Shown: positions 1 through 6,150 of the stretch, one piece after another
Numbering within the stretch: position 1 is the stretch's first letter
Layout: every line of letters begins with the position of its first letter
Assembly: GCA_946886845.1 (NCBI GenBank)
Contig: CAMPJH010000083.1
Span: 1-6,853, forward strand
Reading direction: 5' to 3'
DNA from: an uncultured Sphingomonas sp.
Lineage (GTDB): Bacteria > Pseudomonadota > Alphaproteobacteria > Sphingomonadales > Sphingomonadaceae
DNA length: 6,853 nt
Notes under the pieces: model-generated
Databases searched by the model: none
Seen by the model: the letters and a program-made list of their open reading frames with translations, nothing else
What the model was told of the DNA's origin: nothing
Made by a program: the position numbers and the translations under genes

Positions 1-2
1 CC

Positions 3-30
3 TTGAACCGCGCCGTGTTAGGCTTATAAT
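3..30 (+). promoter_or_regulatory. Predicted sigma70-type promoter of the telA operon
   Basis: A -35-like TTGAAC (3-8, four of six consensus bases) is followed after 16 bases by a perfect -10 TATAAT (25-30). Transcription would start near 37-38, giving a leader of about 75 nt before the TelA-family start at 113. The hexamers stand out against GC-rich surroundings. The very short upstream flank means that activator sites or a preceding gene cannot be judged. Within the leader a five-codon reading frame (ATG at 94, stop ending at 108) lies just before the gene; I regard it as chance. Confidence 0.55.
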
Positions 31-112
31 ACAGTCAAATCGACTTGCATGCGCAAGGTCCGCCGTTCACCGTCGAACCGAAGCGTCGCGAGCATGGAAA
101 GGGCATGAAGAG

Positions 113-1309
113 ATGGCCAAGACAGCCACGAAGACCGAGAGCAAGCTCAAGCTCGACCCGCCGGAAGCGCTTCAGGCGGTCACACCGGCCGAGGCCACCG
201 GCCTGGTTCCGCTCAAGGACAAGGAAGTCAGCGAGCTCGACAAGCGTGTCGAGCAATTCGTCGAGGAGCTTGCCGCCCTCGACAGCAACAGCCCCGAGTT
301 CGGCAAGAAGGTCGACCAGCTAACGGCGATGGGCCGCAAGGAAATCGCCGAGGCGGCCGGCGCCTCCAACCGCTTCCTCGATCGCCCGGTCAAGGCAATC
401 GACAAGGACAGCGGCATCGGCGCCGACCTGACGGAGCTCCGACGTACGGTCGAAGCGCTCGATCCGAAGGGCGCCAGCAAGCCGCGCAAGCTGCTCGGAA
501 TCATTCCATTCGGCAATCGCGTCGACCGCTACTTCGACAAGTATCGCAGCTCGCAGACCCACATCTCGAAGATTCTCACCAGCCTCGCCAACGGCAAGGA
601 CGAGCTGCTGATGGACAATGCGGCGATCGACACCGAGCGTTCCGGCCTGTGGAAGACGATGCACAAGCTCGAGCAGATGGTCCACATCTCGAAGAGCTTG
701 GACAAACAGCTGGAAGACAAGGCCAACGAGTTCGACGCGACCGAGCCGGCCAAGGCCAAGGCGATCCGCGAAACCGCGCTGTTCTACACCCGCCAGCGCA
801 CCACCGACCTGCTGACCCAGATGGCGGTCACGGTTCAGGGATATCTCGCGCTCGACTTGGTCAAGAAGAACAATGTCGAGCTGGTCAAAGGAGTCGACCG
901 CGCGTCGACTACGACGGTCGCGGCGCTTCGGACCGCGGTGACGGTTGCGCAGGCGCTGACCAACCAGAAGCTCGTGCTCGAGCAGATCGGCGCGCTCAAC
1001 ACCACCACCGCGGGCATGATCGACACCACCGGCGAGATGCTGAAGATGCAGACCGGGGCGATCCACGAGCAGGCGGCGTCGTCGACAATCCCGCTCGAGA
1101 CGCTGCAGCGGGCGTTCCAGAACATCTACGATACGATGGACCAGATCGACCGCTTCAAGCTCGAAGCGCTCGACAACATGAAGCAGACGGTGACGACGCT
1201 TTCGAGCGAGGTCGAGAAGTCCCGGGGCTACATCGCCCGGGCAGAAGGCACCGAGAAAGCTCGGATCGAGACCACCGCTCCGGCATTCACCGCAATCGAG
1301 ACAAAATGA
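113..1309 (+). CDS. telA: TelA/KlaA family toxic anion resistance protein
   Basis: The 398-residue soluble, strongly helical protein has the length and layout of the TelA family (PF05816), which is associated with tellurite and other toxic-anion or envelope-stress resistance; its biochemical role is unknown. There is no signal peptide or membrane segment, so it should act in the cytoplasm, probably at the membrane with its partner. The N-terminal 40 residues are charged and low complexity. The family core runs from about residue 40 to 375 and includes the IIPFGNRVDRYFDKY segment (130-144), the GLWKTMHKLEQMV helix (178-190) and the polar helical stretch with repeated Gln/Asn/Thr (about 220-320) typical of the family. 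The start at 113 has a purine-rich AAAGGG at 98-103. The stop overlaps the next start as ATGA, so translation is probably coupled. The gene name reflects family membership; tellurite resistance itself is not shown. Confidence 0.9.
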   Translation: MAKTATKTESKLKLDPPEALQAVTPAEATGLVPLKDKEVSELDKRVEQFVEELAALDSNSPEFGKKVDQLTAMGRKEIAEAAGASNRFLDRPVKAIDKDSGIGADLTELRRTVEALDPKGASKPRKLLGIIPFGNRVDRYFDKYRSSQTHISKILTSLANGKDELLMDNAAIDTERSGLWKTMHKLEQMVHISKSLDKQLEDKANEFDATEPAKAKAIRETALFYTRQRTTDLLTQMAVTVQGYLALDLVKKNNVELVKGVDRASTTTVAALRTAVTVAQALTNQKLVLEQIGALNTTTAGMIDTTGEMLKMQTGAIHEQAASSTIPLETLQRAFQNIYDTMDQIDRFKLEALDNMKQTVTTLSSEVEKSRGYIARAEGTEKARIETTAPAFTAIETK

Positions 1310-2034
1310 GCGAAGTGAACGTCAAGGTCGAGCGCGCTCTGGCCCGCTTCGATCGGGTGACCCGGGCGCTGGACGAGCGCGACGGCGCGGCTCGCGAGGC
1401 CGCCCGGCGCGAGCGGCAGCGGCTGAACCGCGACCTGGGTCGGCGGGCCGCCCGGGTAGGAATGGCGATCGGAATCGTCAGCATTGCGACGATCGTCATC
1501 GGCTTGATGACCCCGATCGGAATGTTCGGCCTGTTTGCAGCGATCGGCCTTGCGGTCGGCATCGCCGCCCTTCTCGCCTTCATGCCGAGCGAGCCGGCGG
1601 CAAGGGCGCCCACGGCCGATCTGCCCAATGGTCCAATGGTCCAGCGCTTCGATTCCTATTTGTACCGGACCCGGGCCGCGTTGCCGGCGCCGGCCCGCGC
1701 CGAGATCGACTCGATCAGCGCCCGGCTGCCGCTCCTCAGGCAGACGCTGGAGCGGGTCGAGACCCTCGACCCAAAGGCGCAGGATGCCCGCCGGCTGATG
1801 TCGGTCCACCTGCCTGGACTGGTCGACCGCTACCTCAACGTCCCGCCGGAGTTTCGCGGCCAGGCCGACGGCGAAGGGCTGACGGTCGACCAGCGCCTCA
1901 TCGAAGGGCTTGCCGCGGCAAGGACGGCGCTCGACGAGATTTCGCAGGACCTCGCCCGCAGCGATCTGGCGGCGTTTGAAACCCAAGGCCGCTTCATCAA
2001 GTCGCGCTACGGCGAGCAACCGATCGACAGTTAG
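1306..2034 (+). CDS. XpaC-like two-TM membrane protein, TelA partner
   Basis: A 242-residue protein whose ATG overlaps the TelA stop by four bases, so the two are almost certainly one operon. Residues 1-50 form a very basic, Arg-rich amphipathic helix. Two hydrophobic segments follow (about 51-68 and 72-93), separated by a Pro-Gly turn (TPIG). A Pro-rich linker (95-110) leads to a helical cytoplasmic domain (about 112-235) containing HLPGLVDRYLNVPPEFR (168-184). This layout, and the LPxLVxxY-type motif, resemble XpaC (5-bromo-4-chloroindolyl phosphate hydrolysis) proteins, which commonly sit beside TelA genes. The match is by topology and context, not by clear sequence identity, so the family call is tentative. 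I infer a membrane anchor or scaffold for TelA. The open frame extends far upstream inside telA, but residues from there are a shadow; 1306 is the only sensible start. Confidence 0.8.
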   Translation: MSEVNVKVERALARFDRVTRALDERDGAAREAARRERQRLNRDLGRRAARVGMAIGIVSIATIVIGLMTPIGMFGLFAAIGLAVGIAALLAFMPSEPAARAPTADLPNGPMVQRFDSYLYRTRAALPAPARAEIDSISARLPLLRQTLERVETLDPKAQDARRLMSVHLPGLVDRYLNVPPEFRGQADGEGLTVDQRLIEGLAAARTALDEISQDLARSDLAAFETQGRFIKSRYGEQPIDS

Positions 2035-2130
2035 GGTCCGTCAGGTCCTTGGCCGACTTCAGGAAAAGCTTGCAGCCGGCCCTTAGCGCGGGCAACCCTT
2101 TGGCGAGCATCGGACAAAGGGGGGCTGAAG

Positions 2131-2922
2131 ATGTCGTTGCGGTCGGTTCGATTGCGCGTCTACCGCCAGCTCGAGCCTACCGCCTGGCCGCGCAAAGGCC
2201 TGTCACCGACCAACCTCTTCCTGGCGATATTGATCGTCATCGCCGTCATAGCGGCGGTCGTCGAGACCGAGCCGCTCATCGCGCAAGGGCGCGAGCTGCT
2301 GTTCGACGATTTCGAAGTGGGGGTCGCAAGCATTTTCGCCGTGGAGTATGCCGCGCGTGTCTGGACCATCGTCGAGAACCCGCGCTTCGCCGCATATCGC
2401 TTCCCGCGCCTTCGCTATATCGTGTCGCCCATCGCAATCATCGATCTGCTGGCGATCGTGCCGGCCTTCTTCGCGTTCGGCGGCACGTCGAGCCTCGCAC
2501 TGCGCTTCTTCCGGATTCTTCGCATGCTGAGGCTCGCCAAGCTCGGCCGGACGTCCAGTGCCTGGACCGCAATCCGCGAGGCACTGCACGACCGCCGATA
2601 CGAATTCGGGGTCGTGCTCGGCCTCGTCGGACTGACGCTGCTGATCTCCGCTTCGATGCTCTATATTGCAGAGGCGGAGGCGCAACCGGACAAGTTCGGT
2701 AGCATTCCGCGGGCGCTTTGGTGGTCGATCGTCACGCTGACCACCGTCGGTTATGGCGACACTTTCCCGATAACTACGCTAGGTAAATTCTTCGCAGCCG
2801 TCGTTGCCCTTACCGGCGTCCTGGTTATTGCTATTCCGACCGGCATTTTCGCGGCCTCGTTCAGCGAGGGCCTGCAACGCTATCGCGAAAGTTCGAAAAG
2901 CGAGGACGGGCCGGATGCCTGA
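2131..2922 (+). CDS. Voltage-gated potassium channel (six-TM, Kv type)
   Basis: A complete 263-residue inner-membrane Kv-type channel that should assemble as a tetramer and pass K+ in response to depolarisation. S1 lies at about 26-46, S2 at 61-81 with the conserved acidic Glu72 and Arg76, and S3 at 99-117 with Asp105 in IIDLLAIVP. S4 is at 120-140 with positive charges at every third position (R125, R128, R131, R134, K137, R140). S5 is at 156-180, the pore helix at 190-203, the K+ filter TTVGYGD at 204-210 and S6 at 217-244 with an AIPTGI gate motif. Only about 19 polar residues follow S6, so there is no RCK or cyclic-nucleotide domain: gating should depend mainly on voltage. The start has an AAAGGGGGG ribosome site at 2116-2124. 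The 96-base gap before the gene shows no clear promoter or terminator, so read-through from the TelA operon is possible. The next gene begins almost at the stop. Confidence 0.95.
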   Translation: MSLRSVRLRVYRQLEPTAWPRKGLSPTNLFLAILIVIAVIAAVVETEPLIAQGRELLFDDFEVGVASIFAVEYAARVWTIVENPRFAAYRFPRLRYIVSPIAIIDLLAIVPAFFAFGGTSSLALRFFRILRMLRLAKLGRTSSAWTAIREALHDRRYEFGVVLGLVGLTLLISASMLYIAEAEAQPDKFGSIPRALWWSIVTLTTVGYGDTFPITTLGKFFAAVVALTGVLVIAIPTGIFAASFSEGLQRYRESSKSEDGPDA

Positions 2923-2944
2923 TTGCCGGACCCTCGCCGGATGA
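2915..2944 (+). other. Possible nine-codon coupling ORF between channel and sensor-like gene
   Basis: An ATG at 2915, inside the end of the channel gene and in another frame, is preceded at good distance by GAGGA (2902-2906). It opens a short frame (MPDCRTLAG) that ends with the TGA at 2942-2944, forming ATGA with the ATG at 2941 proposed for the next gene. That downstream ATG has no convincing ribosome site of its own, so ribosomes ending this short frame could reinitiate there. This is inferred from arrangement only; chance is quite possible. Confidence 0.25.
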
Positions 2945-4824
2945 CCGCCGCGGTCGCCGATCGGGCCGGGCTGAAGCTGTTCGGCAAGAGGTTCAAGCTC
3001 CCGGACCGGGTCCCGCCGTTCAACAGCATCGCCTACCGGATCTTCACGGTGATCTGGTTCGCGGCGCTGTTGCTGGCGATCGTCGGCCCGGCGATGGGCC
3101 TTTACAACCGCTACGTGGCGCCCGGGGACAATTCGCAACTGGTGCTGGGCAGCCGAGCCGGCTTCGCGGTTTCCCTGCAGGACGCCACGCACATCCGATT
3201 CAGGGTCGGGCCCTATTCGGGCGCGAGCGGAATTCGCAAAGGCGACGACATCATCGCCATCTACGGCTTGCCGCTGCCCGAGAGGATGCCGGTAACCGAG
3301 AAGGCGATCGAGGAACACGCCGACGACCCGGCCTACATTGCGATGGAAAACCTGTTGTTCGGGACCGAACAAATGCCGGTCCCGTTGACGGTCAGGTCGC
3401 GCGACGGATCAATCCGCGAGGTCACGGTCACGACCGGCGAGCAGCATATCGACGCCGCCGCAATCGACCGCGGCTTCTCGCCGACCTTGCTCAGCTTCAT
3501 CGATGTCGTCCATGTCATTTTCTATCCCTTTCTGATCTGGGCCGCCTGGATCCTCCACCGCCGCAACGCCCGCGACGCCGTCAGCTCGGTGCTGTCGCTG
3601 GCGATCCTGCTGATGATCTGCGCCGAGCTGCCGTCGTCGGCATTTCTCGACAGCATCGGCGTGCCGCTGCAGGTCAACGTCGCGCTCTACGACCTCGGCA
3701 ATCTGCTGCTGATCGCCGGGATTGTGCTGTTCCCGCACGGGACCCTCTCTGGCCGGATCGTGCTTCTCCTGTGCCTCGCGCCGCTGCTGATCCTGCTTCG
3801 CGGCCAGGCCTATCAGGCCTGGCTTCTGGCGCTGCTGATCATCGGCGTTCTGATTCAGATCCGGCGCCTTCGGACCGCCGAATCGCTCGACGTTCGCAAC
3901 CAGATCCGCTGGGCCCTGTTCGGCTTCACCGGCTACGCCCTGTTCCGAACGATTTCCTACACGGCCGACATCATGAAGTGGTCCGTCGGAACCTTTTCGA
4001 CGCAGATGACGCTCGAAGTGACCGCCGGACTTGCGCTCGGGCTGTCGGCGCTGATCCTCCAGCTCGGACTGCTGGTCGCTCTGATCCGCTACCGGCTCTA
4101 CGATGCCGAAGCGATCATCAGCCGTACCGCGAGCATCGCCATCATGGCGATCGCGCTCACGGCAATCTTCGCCGGCGTGATGGAAGGCATCATCACCAGC
4201 ATGCAGAGCATCTATCCGGACGCCGAGACCGAGGCGGCGATGGCCGGAGCGATCGCGGCGACCATTTTCATCCATCCGCTCCACGAGCGCGTCCAGAAAT
4301 TTGTCGAGAAACGGTTCCACAAGGGCGTCATCGAGATCCGCGAGGAGCTGCCAGAGATGATGCGCGACACCCGCGACTCCGCGTCGCTCGGAGACTTCCT
4401 CTCCGAGGTGCTGACCAGGATCGTCGACGGCTTCAACGCGACGCGCGCCGCGGTCATCCTTGACCGACAGGTGCAGCAGACCGCCGGAATTGACACCGCC
4501 AAAGTTGACGAGTGGGTCGCGGCCTTCCAGCCGAAGGCCGACCGGAACGTCCTCGACTGTGTCCCCGAGGACCACACCTTTCCGCTTCGGCTCGAGATCG
4601 AGACGACGTCGGGCGCCTTCGGCTGGCTGTTGATCGGCCCTCGCCCGGACGGCAGCATCGCCGGCAACGACGAGCAGGAAGCGCTCGAAAAAATCGCCGG
4701 CACACTGGGCCGGTCGATGCGGATCGTGCTCGCTCGCGAGGAGGAAAAGCAGGAGCTCCTGCGGCTGCTCGAAGCCAGCAGCAAGCGGATCGACCGGATC
4801 GAACGCGTTCTTAAGCTTCAATAA
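2941..4824 (+). CDS. Multi-TM sensor-like protein with PDZ-like and GAF-like domains, no kinase
   Basis: A 627-residue inner-membrane protein. TM1 (about 34-55) is followed by a periplasmic region (about 60-180) with a PDZ-like core containing GIRKGDDIIAIYG (97-109). A block of some eight hydrophobic segments follows, at about 184-206, 213-235, 246-266, 272-306 (probably two), 323-345, 357-382, 397-420 and 432-446. The joint RYRLYDAEAIISRT (383-396) and the juxtamembrane HERVQKFVEKRFHKG (448-462) resemble equivalent parts of ComP-like or 7TM-type sensor histidine kinases. Residues about 480-600 look like a GAF-type domain with FGWLLIGPRPDGS near its end, and 598-627 form a charged coiled coil. 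No H-box, N-box or G-boxes are present, so it is not a kinase. It may sense an envelope or lipid signal and act through a partner, perhaps the channel immediately upstream. I chose ATG 2941; a TTG at 2923 directly after the channel stop would add six residues. Function unknown. Confidence 0.85.
   Translation: MTAAVADRAGLKLFGKRFKLPDRVPPFNSIAYRIFTVIWFAALLLAIVGPAMGLYNRYVAPGDNSQLVLGSRAGFAVSLQDATHIRFRVGPYSGASGIRKGDDIIAIYGLPLPERMPVTEKAIEEHADDPAYIAMENLLFGTEQMPVPLTVRSRDGSIREVTVTTGEQHIDAAAIDRGFSPTLLSFIDVVHVIFYPFLIWAAWILHRRNARDAVSSVLSLAILLMICAELPSSAFLDSIGVPLQVNVALYDLGNLLLIAGIVLFPHGTLSGRIVLLLCLAPLLILLRGQAYQAWLLALLIIGVLIQIRRLRTAESLDVRNQIRWALFGFTGYALFRTISYTADIMKWSVGTFSTQMTLEVTAGLALGLSALILQLGLLVALIRYRLYDAEAIISRTASIAIMAIALTAIFAGVMEGIITSMQSIYPDAETEAAMAGAIAATIFIHPLHERVQKFVEKRFHKGVIEIREELPEMMRDTRDSASLGDFLSEVLTRIVDGFNATRAAVILDRQVQQTAGIDTAKVDEWVAAFQPKADRNVLDCVPEDHTFPLRLEIETTSGAFGWLLIGPRPDGSIAGNDEQEALEKIAGTLGRSMRIVLAREEEKQELLRLLEASSKRIDRIERVLKLQ
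3803..3823 (+). repeat. Perfect 9-bp inverted repeat inside the sensor-like gene
   Basis: GCCAGGCCT (3803-3811) and AGGCCTGGC (3815-3823) are exact reverse complements separated by three bases, giving a GC-rich potential RNA hairpin in a transmembrane-coding stretch. It encodes the repeated dipeptide in GQAYQAW, so part of the symmetry follows from the protein. No T-run follows, so it is not a typical terminator. Confidence 0.5.
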
Positions 4825-4860
4825 AATATATAAAGTCGTTTCGTCCAAGTAGCGGTTTCG

Positions 4861-4889
4861 TTGACCCGCTGCGCCTGGGCGAATATTCA
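4861..4889 (+). promoter_or_regulatory. Possible promoter of the exported-protein operon
   Basis: TTGACC (4861-4866) matches five of six -35 bases, and 17 bases on lies a weak -10-like TATTCA (4884-4889). Transcription would begin near 4896, just before the AAGGGAG ribosome site at 4898-4904 of the next gene. The 87-base gap here is the longest break between region 2 and region 3, and opens with an AT-rich patch (4819-4834) unusual for this DNA. The -10 match is poor, so the call is tentative. Confidence 0.4.
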
Positions 4890-4911
4890 GGACGAACAAG
4901 GGAGTCCGGGG

Positions 4912-5430
4912 ATGTCTCGTATTTTGATGGCCGTGGCGCTGCTGATCGCAGCGCCGGCAATGCCAATTCTTCCAGCGCAGGCGGCGGTTGCCGTGCAGGG
5001 TCAGACCCAGTGCGCCGACACCGCGCAAAAGAAGGCCAAAAGGTCAATGTTCGGAAGCATCCTGGGCAGCGTCGCCGGAACAGCGCTCGGCTCTATCGGC
5101 GGTGTCGGAAGCGCGGTTGCTTCAGTCGCTTATCCGGCAACCACCTTGCTGACCGACGAATTGCTAAAGATGCTCGACTGCAAGGAGCAGCAGCAGGCGG
5201 CCAAGGCGACCGATGAAGCCATCCGCGGCGGAGTCGGATCGGAAGTGGCGTGGAAAAGCGATACCCGGCCCAACGTCCACGGCTCGTCGAAAGTCACCGG
5301 CCAGGAGCAGCTCGCCGACGGCGGCAACTGCCTGACCGTGACCGACGTCGTCATCGTCGACGGCGAGGAGACAACGGTGCCCAAGCGCATGTGCCGGGCG
5401 AAGGGCGCTTCCGGCTACGCCAAGGCCTGA
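4912..5430 (+). CDS. Exported glycine-zipper, surface-antigen-like protein
   Basis: A 172-residue protein with a clear Sec signal peptide (basic start, hydrophobic core 5-20, likely cut after AQA at 24). The mature part holds a glycine-zipper-like stretch (about 47-72, GSILGSVAGTALGSIGGVGS), a Cys-containing helix (82-103) and a C-terminal domain (about 110-165) with a Trp, GNCLTVTDVVIVDGEE and a closing KRMCR. The C-terminal pattern resembles the RT0821/Lpp0805 and 17-kDa surface antigen group, in which a Cys-strand-Gly-Cys arrangement is common; four cysteines remain after cleavage (34, 90, 140, 161) and could form disulfides. There is no lipobox. The start at 4912 is fixed by AAGGGAG seven bases upstream and by the signal peptide; the same frame is open back to a TTG at 4861 but those residues are not signal-like. 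I expect a periplasmic or outer-membrane-associated structural role. Its stop overlaps the next start. Confidence 0.8.
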   Translation: MSRILMAVALLIAAPAMPILPAQAAVAVQGQTQCADTAQKKAKRSMFGSILGSVAGTALGSIGGVGSAVASVAYPATTLLTDELLKMLDCKEQQQAAKATDEAIRGGVGSEVAWKSDTRPNVHGSSKVTGQEQLADGGNCLTVTDVVIVDGEETTVPKRMCRAKGASGYAKA

Positions 5431-6131
5431 TGGCCAAGCGGATCGTTCTCCTGGCGGCCGCCTGCGTCCTGCTGTCGGCTCCGGCTGCCGCTGCGGCCGA
5501 GATGGACGCCAACAACCCGACCTGTCCGAAGCAGCTCAACTGGTCGACCTACCGACAGATGAAATTCACGCTCGAGACGGTCGACGGTGCCCGGGTGCTC
5601 AAGGCGGAAGGCGCGATCGACGACGGCGTGCCCGAACGGCTGAGCGAGGCGCTCAAGGCGAACGACCCGATCGCCGAAATCTGGATCCGCTCGCCCGGCG
5701 GCAGCGCCCGAGCCGGCAATGCGGCCGGGAAAATCATCCGCGAGTCGATGATACCGACCCGTATTCCCGCGGGCTGGGCCTGCTTTTCCTCCTGCAATTT
5801 CGTGTTCATGGGCGGAGCGATCCGGTACGTGGATCCCGGGGCGCATTTCGTCGTCCATATGTTCACCCACCTCGCCGACAAGGACGCGGTCAGGGCGGAG
5901 GTCGCTCGTGATGCCGACAGCGCGTTGGAGCTGATCGGCGACGTCGAACAGGATTCGGCGCTGCTCGCCAGCGAGGACAATGACTTCCTGATCCGCATGG
6001 GCGTGTCACGAAAGCTTTTGACGGATGTGATGTATCAGCAGAAGGCGGTGGCGGGAGAAGACGACAAGTCGACTCGGCGGTGCCTGACTGCCGAGGAAAC
6101 CGCCAAATATAACGTCGCCAATGCGCGATGA
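5430..6131 (+). CDS. Periplasmic ClpP/crotonase-fold serine-protease-like protein
   Basis: A 233-residue protein whose ATG shares one base with the preceding TGA (TGATG), so it is translated in tandem. The signal peptide ends after the Ala run near residue 23. The mature protein shows the ClpP-like order: a strand ending in IWIRSPGGS (84-92, the oxyanion-type Gly pair), a helix with AGNAAGKIIRE, then CFSSCNFVFMGG (118-129) and AHFVVHMF (138-145). By comparison with ClpP-like COG3904 periplasmic proteins, which have CxSAC near the active site, Ser120 is the likely nucleophile (Ser121 possible) and His143 the base. Cys118 and Cys122 flank the Ser. The third catalytic residue cannot be assigned; acidic candidates lie in 158-186. 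It may cleave an envelope protein, perhaps the neighbour products, or have lost activity. There is a weak AAGG at 5422-5425 as ribosome site. Substrate unknown. Confidence 0.8.
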   Translation: MAKRIVLLAAACVLLSAPAAAAAEMDANNPTCPKQLNWSTYRQMKFTLETVDGARVLKAEGAIDDGVPERLSEALKANDPIAEIWIRSPGGSARAGNAAGKIIRESMIPTRIPAGWACFSSCNFVFMGGAIRYVDPGAHFVVHMFTHLADKDAVRAEVARDADSALELIGDVEQDSALLASEDNDFLIRMGVSRKLLTDVMYQQKAVAGEDDKSTRRCLTAEETAKYNVANAR

Positions 6132-6135
6132 GCTT

Positions 6136-6143
6136 GAGGAGGA
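6136..6143 (+). promoter_or_regulatory. Strong ribosome binding site deciding the last gene's start
   Basis: GAGGAGGA lies seven bases before ATG 6151. An in-frame ATG at 6121 is also available, but it overlaps the end of the preceding gene and would put ten acidic residues (MRDELEEDQA) in front of a signal peptide. The Shine-Dalgarno and the signal peptide both favour 6151. Confidence 0.75.
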
Positions 6144-6150
6144 CCAAGCA

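Noticed and set aside
320..1066. Minus-strand frame opposite telA
   Set aside because: Composition is a mirror of the sense codons, with no ribosome site or recognisable motif.
649..1305. Upstream extension of the XpaC-like gene through telA
   Set aside because: The extra residues are Arg/Asp/His/Gly-rich shadow sequence in a frame fully inside telA; the ATGA overlap at 1306 gives a natural start.
2035..2130. Terminator or promoter between the XpaC-like gene and the channel
   Set aside because: Only a four-base stem (GCCC/GGGC) and no matched -35/-10 pair were found, so no site is claimed.
2049..2702. Plus-strand frame overlapping the start of the channel gene
   Set aside because: Arg/Ala/Pro-rich shadow in another frame; the channel frame has an unmistakable voltage sensor and filter.
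4801..4834. Palindrome GAACGCGTTC near the sensor-gene stop as a terminator or operator
   Set aside because: The palindrome has no loop, and the following A/T tract is A-rich rather than T-rich on this strand; no second copy was seen in the window.
3409..5028. 539-codon open frame on the minus strand
   Set aside because: It lies opposite the well-supported sensor-like gene, has the charged, Gln/Arg/Asp-rich, low-hydrophobic composition of a GC-rich shadow, shows no domain, and would run into the next gene.
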